Shown in pieces: positions 48,575-55,886 of a stretch of DNA of 64,000 nucleotides. Each line of letters starts with the position of its first letter. Within the stretch, counting starts at the first letter, position 1. The position numbers and the translations under genes are program-made. The DNA lies in assembly GCF_002967765.1 (NCBI RefSeq), contig NZ_PUHY01000016.1:269064-333063 (forward strand), given 5' to 3'. This DNA is from Blastopirellula marina. GTDB lineage: Bacteria > Planctomycetota > Planctomycetia > Pirellulales > Pirellulaceae. The notes under the pieces were generated by a model. That model made no database searches, was not told the DNA's origin, and worked only from the letters and a program-made list of their open reading frames with translations.

Positions 48575-49504
48575 TCAAGGAAGTGTCGTTGCCTCGCTTC
48601 CGGCGATCGTGGCACCGTTCACCCAGACCTGCATATCAATCGTCAGTGGAACCAACTTCACGGAACCGTCGGCCAACAGGAAATCCAAGTTGCCGCCAGC
48701 ATGGAAGCTACCCCAACCTCGCTTACAGGAGTTCGATCCACCGGATCCACCGATGGCGACGCACTTGTTGTAATCGCTGATCAATGTACGAGGCTGATCA
48801 TGGGCATCGGAAGAATTGTACGACGTGTAGCTGTAGGCCCAGAACGTACCACGGCGGGTTTCCGTTCGCGTGCTCATTTCACCAATCACGAGCGTGTTGG
48901 AAGTTCCATCGACGACACTGGCCATCCGTTCGGTATCGAGCCCAAGCGTCCCCACCGCATGTAGTAGACCTTTCCACTGTTTCGGCAAAGACGATGCCTG
49001 ATTATTGTCCCACCAGCCAGAGCCATCGCTCCGACCGCCCATGCAGCGATAGGAACCGTGTGCGTAAGCCAAACCACTACCCGGACCGCTACCGGGCTTC
49101 TCGAGCTTGCCAGCCTCGGGATCAGAGGGACACATATAGATATCGACCTGAGACTCTCGCACGAACTGATTGGGAGCGTCTTCGTTGTAGACACTGTTGT
49201 TGTAGCGATCGGCCAGATTGCCTTGCTCGATGAACGGCAGAATCATGATCGCCCAGTTCGAACGACTCTTCGTTCCACAACAATTTCCTTCGGTAATCTT
49301 CCCAGGCGGAAACACGCCGTACGTGTCATGATAGTTGTGCAACCCGAGTCCCATCTGGCGGAGATTACTGGTGCATTGCATCCTTCGGGCAGCTTCGCGA
49401 GCCTGTTGAACGGCGGGTAGAAGCAAAGCGATCAGTACGCCGATGATCGCGATGACGACAAGCAGTTCTACAAGGGTAAAACCGCGGTTGATTCGCACAG
49501 CCAT
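48575..49504 (-). CDS. DUF1559 protein with prepilin-type N-terminus
   Basis: A 309-residue protein from the ATG at 49504 with AAGGGA 9 bases upstream. The prepilin motif NRGFTLVELLVVIAIIGVLI is at residues 6-25, then QQAREAARRMQCTSNLRQMGLG. It ends with the H-X9-DG motif HAGGNLDFLLADGSVKLVPL. It is a paralogue of the gene at 28830. A lipoprotein gene follows on the same strand, probably in one transcript. Confidence 0.92.
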   Translation of the reverse strand: MAVRINRGFTLVELLVVIAIIGVLIALLLPAVQQAREAARRMQCTSNLRQMGLGLHNYHDTYGVFPPGKITEGNCCGTKSRSNWAIMILPFIEQGNLADRYNNSVYNEDAPNQFVRESQVDIYMCPSDPEAGKLEKPGSGPGSGLAYAHGSYRCMGGRSDGSGWWDNNQASSLPKQWKGLLHAVGTLGLDTERMASVVDGTSNTLVIGEMSTRTETRRGTFWAYSYTSYNSSDAHDQPRTLISDYNKCVAIGGSGGSNSCKRGWGSFHAGGNLDFLLADGSVKLVPLTIDMQVWVNGATIAGSEATTLP

Positions 49505-49906
49505 AGACAAGTCCCTTTTTTGCGAAAAGATGAGATTTTTACAGGACAGGGGCTTAATCTAGGGGTTCGCATAGAACCCGTCAACCTTTTTGTCGAACAG
49601 AATGTCATCCAAATTGAGAATTTTGGCGCATCAGGCCTTCATCAGATCGCCTCACAGGAATACATTGCACCACTAAGATGGAATTAAGAGAAGCAAGGGG
49701 TGAAAACCAGGAGAGTCACAATTCCACAAGAGGGGGAATCTTTTTTAGACCAAGCCGTACGAGCCTATTTTGAGGCAGGTGGTCAATTTGCGGTCAGACC
49801 GCAATCTCAGCATGCCCTCTTAGGGGGACTGCGATCAATTCATTCCTGACGTCCAACCTAACTATACCGGACGCGAAAAGTTCGATCAGGCACTCCGAAG
49901 ATTGGA
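49505..49906. other. Intergenic region upstream of the second DUF1559 gene
   Basis: About 400 bp without a supported ORF. It should hold the DUF1559 promoter (minus strand). I saw no terminator with a T-tract for the BFN-domain or DUF1559 genes here. Confidence 0.35.
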
Positions 49907-50308
49907 TTAAACTTCCGACTCTTCGAGTACATGCTCTTCGACGTAGATAGGCAGGTGAGGCTGGCTAGTGACAGCTACTGCGATCGCATCGGACGGACGA
50001 GCGTCGACCGAGATCAATTCACCATCAACCTTTACCCGCAGATTAGCGAAGTAGGTTCCCTCTTTCAGATCGTTGATGATGACGCTATCGAGCTCTCCCC
50101 CTAATCGCTCGACAATGCTTACGATTAAATCGTGGGTCAGTGGGCGAGGCGGGATGAACTCTTTCACACGACGATGAATGCTGGTCGCCTCGAAGATACC
50201 AATCATGATCGGGAACTGACGGTCCCCGTCCACTTCCTTCAAATAAATAACCTGCTGGTCGTTGATCTCGCTGATAATGATCCGCGAGAGTTCCATCTGG
50301 ATCGGCAT
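49907..50308 (-). CDS. Bifunctional-nuclease (BFN/DUF151) domain protein
   Basis: A 133-residue protein read from the ATG at 50308, where family homology begins (MPIQMELSRIIISEINDQQV); the frame is open to an ATG at 50383, which would add 25 residues. The BFN core is evident: VYLKEVDGDRQFPIMIGIFEA-like stretch, RPLTHDLIVSIVERLGGELDSVIINDL and VDARPSDAIAVAV. Members have nuclease activity in plants and are widespread in bacteria with an unclear role. It stands alone between valS and the DUF1559 unit on the minus strand. Confidence 0.88.
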   Translation of the reverse strand: MPIQMELSRIIISEINDQQVIYLKEVDGDRQFPIMIGIFEATSIHRRVKEFIPPRPLTHDLIVSIVERLGGELDSVIINDLKEGTYFANLRVKVDGELISVDARPSDAIAVAVTSQPHLPIYVEEHVLEESEV

Positions 50309-50493
50309 AGGAGGTGCAGCTTTCCGCAGGGATTCTCGATGAACGAGCATACCTTCTCGGTCGTCACGCAGCCGTCTGGGCATTATGCATCAGCTCATAC
50401 GAGCTTGCCACGACGAACGTGATGACCGAGAAACGTTCTCATTCGATTATATCTCGGGGAATTTTATCTGGGAACAGTCCCACCCCGGGGGAC

Positions 50494-53400
50494 TTACTTT
50501 GCAGCCGACTCCCGTAAGCGAGCGAGTGCGGATATGACGCGCTCGAGTTCCTGGCGAGCTTGCTCCAGACTCTCCCGCTCTTTCGCCACGATATCGGCGG
50601 GGGCACGGCTGACGAAGCTGTCGTTGCTCAGCTTCTTCTCCTTGGTTGTCACCAGTTGGACGAGCTTCGATTTCAGCTTTTCATTTCGCTCAATCTCCGC
50701 TTCGACATCGATGAAGTCCTTGAGGTCGACAAAAATCTCCATGTCGCCCGCGGTGATCGTGGCGTTGGTTTCGGGAACCTCCACCGCGTTTCCTAAGCCA
50801 CAGCTACGAGCATTGTTCATCGACAGGAAGTAAGGAGACATCGTGCCTAGCAGCTTGGCCTTGGCGTCGTCGCAGCGAATGACGAACTCCATCGTGTCTT
50901 TAGGACCAATGTTTTGCCGGCTACGAATTTCACGCAAACTGCCCAGGGTTTCCTGGAAGACCGAGAACTGTGTCTCGATCGTACCATCTTCCCACTTGGC
51001 AGCGATCTCTGGCCAAGAGCTTTCCATGATGCTTTCGGTCGCTTCGGTGACCTGCTCTAAACCACGCATCGGTGCAATCTTGCCGAGGGTCTGCCAGATC
51101 TCTTCGGTGATGAATGGAATGATCGGATGCAGCAGTCGCAGCATGCTATCGAGTACGTAAGTGATCACGCGCTGCGCCGTTGGACGCTGCTTCTCATCTT
51201 GGAAACGCTCTTTCAAGATTTCCACGTAGAAGTTGCAGAACTCGTCCCAAGCGAAATCATACGTAGCCCGCGCCGCGTCGGCATAGCCGTAGTTTTCGTA
51301 GCAACGTTCCACTTCCTTGGTCACGGTATGCAGCCGCGATAGAATCCAACGATCTTCCAGCTGAAGTTCGTCGTCCGAGACGGTACCTGGTGTGTAACCT
51401 TCCAGGTTCATCATCGTGAAGCGAGCTGCATTCCATAGCTTGTTGCAGAAGTTCCGTCCCAGCTCAAACCGTTCGCTCACGACAGAGCCGCGAGGCAACG
51501 CCTTGTCTTCTTCACTTTCCGCCCATTGGGTACTGAACGCTTTACCACACTTCTTGCATTCGATGCGCGGCTGTTGGCGATTCTTCTTTGTCTGATCGAG
51601 CAACGCGTTGCAATGCGGGCACTCGAACTGCACCGGCATGCGCACGTCTTGCGTTTCGGTGGTCAGATAGGCCAATCCGAAGCGTAACGAGTCGGCGCCG
51701 AAACGATCGATCACATCAAGTGGGTCGACACCGTTCCCCTTCGACTTGCTCATTCGTTCGCCAAGGCCATCTAAGATGGTCGGGTGAATGAAGACTTCGC
51801 GGAACGGAATCTCACCCATGTTGTTGATACCGGCCAGCACCATGCGAGCCACCCACAACGTAATGATGTCGCGGCTGGTAATCAGCGTACTGGTGGGATA
51901 GTAATATTCGAGCTCGGGAGTGTGCTCTGGCCAACCGAGTGTCGAATGCGGCCACAGAGCCGAGCTGAACCAGGTATCAAGCACATCTTCTTCGCGGACG
52001 AAGCCCATCGCTTCGTACTTGGCAGCCAACGTGTCGTCTTCGTCGGCGATGCACACATGCACCTGGCTGTACGGCATCGCGGCCCGAGCGGCACCTTGAA
52101 TCGTCCCAGTCTTCTCAGCAGCTTCCAGTTCGACATCGCGTTCGATCTGGTAGTTCACCTTATGGCTTTGAATATCCGGATCAGCATCCAACTTGGCCAC
52201 CAGCGCGTCGTGATCTTCCTTGTGGGCACACTCTTGCGACCAGATCGGAATTTGATGTCCCCACCACAATTGGCGACTGACCGGCCAGTCTCGCTTTTCG
52301 CTCAGCCAGTCGAGATAGCCGTTGGCGTATCGTTGCGGGAAGATCTTCACGCGGCCATCTTTCACCGCGTCCATCGCGCTTTGGGCGAGGTCGTCCATTT
52401 TGACGAACCACTGGTCGGCCAGGTACGGCTCGATCGGTGTCTTACTGCGATCGGAGTACGGCATTTCGATCTTGCGATCTTCCACCTTCTCCATCAGCTG
52501 CAATGCTTCCAGATCGCGCACCACCGCTTCGCGAGCTTTCGGAATTGTGAGCCCCACATATTCGCCGGTCACCTCGTTCATGGTGCCGTCAGGATTCAAG
52601 ATGTTGATCATCGGCAAGTCTTGCCGACGTCCCACCTCGTAGTCGTTCGGATCGTGAGCCGGCGTGATTTTCACGCAGCCAGAGCCGAGTTCCGGCTTCG
52701 CCCATTGATCGGCCACGAGCGGAATTTCGCGATCGACCAGCGGCAGCATCAGTTTGCGACCATCGAGGGCCATGTCGCGTAGCTGAATCAATTGCGGGAG
52801 CATCGTCTCGCGACGTTCCGCAATTTGATCGAGCTGTTCCTGGATCGCCGGCTTGTCTTTGCCAGCGGCTTCTTTCAGTTTTTCTTTCAATTCCGCTTCG
52901 ATCGTGTTGAGCGCCTTCTCCGGATTCGGATGGACGGCCACAGCGGTATCGCCAAGCATTGTTTCAGGACGAGTCGTCGCGATCGTCACGTACTTGGGTT
53001 CACCCGGCTTGGGATCGATCACCGGGTATTTGAAGTGCCAGAAATGACCATCGGTCGTTTCGTCGAACACTTCGTCGTCGCTCACAGCCGTTTGCAGGAA
53101 CGTATCCCAGTTGACCAGACGTTTGCCTTTGTAGATCCACTGCTTGGCAAACAAGTCGAAGAAGGTTCGTCGCACCGCGCGGGCACAGCGTTCGTCTAAC
53201 GTGAAACGCGTTCGCTCCCAGTCGCAGCTGCTTCCTAGACGCTTCAGCTGACCAAGAATGCGGGCCTCGTACTGATCTTTCCAATCCCAGATACGGCGGA
53301 CCAGTTCTTCGCGGCCCAGGTCGTGCCGGCTCTTCTTCTCCTGCTCGAAGATGCGACGCTCGACCACCGCCTGTGTGGCGATACCGGCATGGTCGGTACC

Positions 53401-53649
53401 AGGAATCCAGAGGGTGTTGAAACCTTTCATCCGCTTGTAACGGATCAACACGTCTTGCAATGTGTTGTTGAGCGCGTGCCCCAGATGCAACGCCCCGGTC
53501 ACATTGGGTGGGGGAATCACAATCGTGAAGGGTTTGCGATTAGGATCGGGCTCGCTATGGAAGAAACGCTTCGATTCCCAATACTCGTAGATTTTGGGCG
53601 AGATCGAGAAATCAAAACGATTTGGAATGTCCTGAGCGGAAAACGCCAC
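50494..53649 (-). CDS. valS: Valyl-tRNA synthetase with a zinc-ribbon-like insert
   Basis: A 1051-residue class I synthetase that charges tRNA-Val. The HIGH motif is HLGH near residue 58 (PPPNVTGALHLGHALN) and KMSKS is MSKSK near 634 (GERMSKSKGNGVDPLD). The CP1 editing domain has TTRPETMLGDTAVAV. After KMSKS, near residues 678-700, are two cysteine pairs, CPHC and CKKC, in a stretch that looks like a zinc ribbon; it is absent from the E. coli-type enzyme. The C-terminus has the usual coiled-coil arm (RNEKLKSKLVQLVTTKEKKL). The start is a GTG at 53649; no strong Shine-Dalgarno is seen. cimA is 135 bp upstream on the same strand. Confidence 0.95.
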   Translation of the reverse strand: MAFSAQDIPNRFDFSISPKIYEYWESKRFFHSEPDPNRKPFTIVIPPPNVTGALHLGHALNNTLQDVLIRYKRMKGFNTLWIPGTDHAGIATQAVVERRIFEQEKKSRHDLGREELVRRIWDWKDQYEARILGQLKRLGSSCDWERTRFTLDERCARAVRRTFFDLFAKQWIYKGKRLVNWDTFLQTAVSDDEVFDETTDGHFWHFKYPVIDPKPGEPKYVTIATTRPETMLGDTAVAVHPNPEKALNTIEAELKEKLKEAAGKDKPAIQEQLDQIAERRETMLPQLIQLRDMALDGRKLMLPLVDREIPLVADQWAKPELGSGCVKITPAHDPNDYEVGRRQDLPMINILNPDGTMNEVTGEYVGLTIPKAREAVVRDLEALQLMEKVEDRKIEMPYSDRSKTPIEPYLADQWFVKMDDLAQSAMDAVKDGRVKIFPQRYANGYLDWLSEKRDWPVSRQLWWGHQIPIWSQECAHKEDHDALVAKLDADPDIQSHKVNYQIERDVELEAAEKTGTIQGAARAAMPYSQVHVCIADEDDTLAAKYEAMGFVREEDVLDTWFSSALWPHSTLGWPEHTPELEYYYPTSTLITSRDIITLWVARMVLAGINNMGEIPFREVFIHPTILDGLGERMSKSKGNGVDPLDVIDRFGADSLRFGLAYLTTETQDVRMPVQFECPHCNALLDQTKKNRQQPRIECKKCGKAFSTQWAESEEDKALPRGSVVSERFELGRNFCNKLWNAARFTMMNLEGYTPGTVSDDELQLEDRWILSRLHTVTKEVERCYENYGYADAARATYDFAWDEFCNFYVEILKERFQDEKQRPTAQRVITYVLDSMLRLLHPIIPFITEEIWQTLGKIAPMRGLEQVTEATESIMESSWPEIAAKWEDGTIETQFSVFQETLGSLREIRSRQNIGPKDTMEFVIRCDDAKAKLLGTMSPYFLSMNNARSCGLGNAVEVPETNATITAGDMEIFVDLKDFIDVEAEIERNEKLKSKLVQLVTTKEKKLSNDSFVSRAPADIVAKERESLEQARQELERVISALARLRESAAK

Positions 53650-53698
53650 CAGTATGACTCGCTATGAACGAATGATTGTTAGTGTTTCAGTAGCTTGT

Positions 53699-53725
53699 CT
53701 CCTCGCCCCACTTGCCGGGGAAAGG
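53699..53725. repeat. C/G-rich REP-like sequence between cimA and valS
   Basis: A short CCTCGCCCC ... GCCGGGGAAAGG motif related to the palindromes at 14251, 41765 and 55794, though its arms are less perfect. Confidence 0.35.
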
Positions 53726-53784
53726 AAACGGAAGTGTTTCGATGGACCGATCTCTCGAGCTCCATCGACATTTATGTTGCCAGA

Positions 53785-55407
53785 CTAGTTTGTCGCGGCG
53801 ACTTCCTTGTTCGTGGAAGCTTTGGCGGCGGACTCGTCTTTATGTAGTTTGTATTCCACGGCGTCGACCAGGGCATTCCAGCTGGCCTGAATGATGTTCT
53901 CACTCACGCCGATTGTCCCCCACACGTCGTGCTCGTCGCTGCATTCGATCTGAACGCGAGTGCGAGCGGCGGTACCTGCTTCGCTGTTCACCACGCGTAC
54001 CTTGTAATCGACTAGCTTCATACGTTTCAGGTTCGGAAAAGCGACGTCGAGCGCTTTACGCAGGGCGGCACTCAATGCATCGATCGGGCCGTCCCCTTCG
54101 CCCACTTCATGTTTTTGGCTGCCGTTGACGTTCAGCTTGATCGTTGCCTCGGTGGTCAACTCCATGTCTTGTCGATCGACGAAGTCTTCGATCTCGACGT
54201 GGTACTTGAGCGTCTCGAAGTGCGAGGTAAACGTTCCCAGTATTTTGCGTACCAAAAGCTCGAACGACGCTTCGGCTGCCTCGAACTGAAAGCCTTTGTT
54301 TTCCAGTTCGACCACGCGGGCGAGGATCTTATCCATCACTTCGCGATCTTGCTCGATATTCATCTTGGTGGTGAGAGCCATGATGTTCGAGCGACCGGAG
54401 AGTTCGCTGACTAGCACGCGACGTTCGTTGCCAACCAACTCGGGCGAAATATGTTCGTAGCTGGAAGCAGCTCGATTCACCGCGTGTACGTGCATTCCCC
54501 CTTTGTGAGCGAACGCACTTTGTCCGACGAATGCCTGATTGTTGCGGCGATTGACGTTGGCCGTGTCGTAAACAAATCGGGACAACTCGGTCAGGTGATC
54601 GAGCCCATCCCCGCCTAGCACTTCGTAACCTTTTTTCTTTAATGCAAGGTTCGCCACGCACGAAATCAGATCGGCGTTACCGCAGCGTTCGCCAAAGCCA
54701 TTAATGGTTCCTTGGATCTGCAACGCGCCCGCATCGACAGCCGCCAAGGCATTGGCCACGGCAAGTTCGCCGTCGTTGTGGGTATGGATGCCGACTGGCA
54801 CGTTGTATTCCGACAAAGCATCGATTGCGGCTTTCACCAACTCGGCGACTTCTTCCGGAAGACTGCCCCCGTTGGTATCACACAGCACGACCATCCTGGC
54901 GCCAGCTTTGGCGGCAGCTTGTATGGTTTGAGCGGCGTAGTCAGGGTTGGCCTTCCAGCCGTCAAAGAAGTGCTCGGCGTCATAGATCGCTTCCCGTCCT
55001 TCTGCGACCATCAGGCCAATCGAATCGGCGATCATCGAAAGGTTTTCTTCCAACGAGACCCGCAGCACATCGGTCACATGGAAGTCGTGCGTCTTACCGA
55101 CAATCGTCACCACAGGTGCTCCGGAGTTCAGCAGAGCCTGCATGCCGGGATCGTCCTTGGCTTCCATCCCCTTGCGGCGTGTCATACCAAAAGCGCAGAC
55201 CTTGATCTGCTTCAGGTCGAGCTCTTGCACGCGACGGAAGTACTCGGCGTCTTTCTCGTTAGAAAGAGGGTAGCCCCCTTCAATGAAGTCGACGCCAATT
55301 TCGTCCAGACGCTGTGTGATTGCCAGCTTGTCCTGCAAAGAAAAGCTAACGCCTTCCCCTTGGGCTCCATCACGCAGGGTCGTGTCGTAAATTTCAATCT
55401 TCTTCAT
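53785..55407 (-). CDS. cimA: Citramalate synthase
   Basis: A 540-residue enzyme of the isopropylmalate/citramalate synthase family. It condenses pyruvate and acetyl-CoA to (R)-citramalate, the first step of the threonine-independent route to isoleucine. The TIM-barrel catalytic domain shows IYDTTLRDGAQGEGV at residues 5-19, GGYPLSNEKDAEYF, and HTHNDGELAVANALAA near 212 with metal-binding histidines. KGGMHVHAVNR is near 300 and the C-terminal LeuA-type allosteric domain at about 400-520. The INGFGERCGNAD region and the longer size favour CimA over LeuA. An attenuator leader precedes it at 55469-55668. Confidence 0.92.
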   Translation of the reverse strand: MKKIEIYDTTLRDGAQGEGVSFSLQDKLAITQRLDEIGVDFIEGGYPLSNEKDAEYFRRVQELDLKQIKVCAFGMTRRKGMEAKDDPGMQALLNSGAPVVTIVGKTHDFHVTDVLRVSLEENLSMIADSIGLMVAEGREAIYDAEHFFDGWKANPDYAAQTIQAAAKAGARMVVLCDTNGGSLPEEVAELVKAAIDALSEYNVPVGIHTHNDGELAVANALAAVDAGALQIQGTINGFGERCGNADLISCVANLALKKKGYEVLGGDGLDHLTELSRFVYDTANVNRRNNQAFVGQSAFAHKGGMHVHAVNRAASSYEHISPELVGNERRVLVSELSGRSNIMALTTKMNIEQDREVMDKILARVVELENKGFQFEAAEASFELLVRKILGTFTSHFETLKYHVEIEDFVDRQDMELTTEATIKLNVNGSQKHEVGEGDGPIDALSAALRKALDVAFPNLKRMKLVDYKVRVVNSEAGTAARTRVQIECSDEHDVWGTIGVSENIIQASWNALVDAVEYKLHKDESAAKASTNKEVAATN

Positions 55408-55468
55408 GGGGCGATCCGCTTGGGTGCTACCGTTTGCCGGCCATCAGGCAAGACAAAGGCGGTTCAAC

Positions 55469-55503
55469 AAAAAAGCCCTGAAACCGTTGGGGCGTCAGGG
55501 CTT
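55469..55503 (-). terminator. Terminator in the cimA leader (attenuator)
   Basis: On the minus strand AAGCCCTGA pairs with TCAGGGCTT over a 13-base loop, followed directly by T residues. It ends 62 nt before the cimA start, not at the end of a gene. Its 5' half GCCCTGACGCC (55491-55501) can pair instead with GGCGTAGGGT over the leader stop codon (55529-55538), which would prevent the terminator from forming. Confidence 0.8.
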
Positions 55504-55531
55504 ACCTTTGAATCATTCGTGTTCGCAGACC

Positions 55532-55597
55532 CTACGCCGAAATGGGAGGTACTCCCACAATGTGAATTACGATAGGGTTGACGATGGGCTGAATCAT
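55532..55597 (-). CDS. Putative Ile/Val-rich leader peptide of cimA, 21 aa
   Basis: A 21-codon ORF starts at the ATG at 55597 and stops at TAG at 55532-55534. It begins MIQPIVNPIVIHIVGV; six residues are Ile and four Val, 10 of 21, far above chance. Leu is absent. It lies about 36 nt after the predicted transcription start. GGGA upstream is a modest ribosome site. A hairpin (55543-55557, TGGGAG/CTCCCA) lies within its 3' part. By analogy with ilv and leu leaders, ribosomes stalling on Ile or Val codons would free the antiterminator. The arrangement is seen directly; the regulatory role is inferred. Confidence 0.78.
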   Translation of the reverse strand: MIQPIVNPIVIHIVGVPPISA

Positions 55598-55639
55598 GGT
55601 GGGTCCCAGGGGACACATAATGGTCGATTTGAAGACGTA

Positions 55640-55668
55640 AGTTTAGAAGTGGCAATGAGAACTGTCAA
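55640..55668 (-). promoter_or_regulatory. Predicted sigma-70 promoter for the cimA leader
   Basis: On the minus strand a perfect TTGACA (-35), a 17-bp spacer and TAAACT (-10, 4 of 6) lie about 36 nt ahead of the leader ATG. Spacing and position both fit. Confidence 0.7.
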
Positions 55669-55793
55669 GTTGGGACGCCCTTGAGGCGTGGTTGGACGTT
55701 TTCTCCGTTCCGCTTTCGGCCGTTGGTTTTTCAAACTCTTGAATTAGAGACTTCGTAACCCGTTGCCTGGTTCGCCCATTACGTTCCCCTCTC

Positions 55794-55809
55794 CCCTGAG
55801 GGGTGCGGG
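55794..55809. repeat. C/G-rich REP-like palindrome downstream of ftsK
   Basis: CCCCTCTCCCCTGAGGGG lies between ftsK and the cimA promoter and shares the CCCCTGAGGGG core of the copies at 41765 and elsewhere. It may mark the end of the ftsK transcript, for which no T-tract terminator was seen. Confidence 0.45.
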
Positions 55810-55886
55810 AATCGGAGCTGCCTGAAATCTGCGGAAGGGTACTCCCATCGCGTCAGCAGGCTTCAACGAACATGGCCAACTGGCAT

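Noticed and set aside
51784..52782. 332-codon plus-strand ORF opposite valS
   Set aside because: Shadow of the conserved valS gene.
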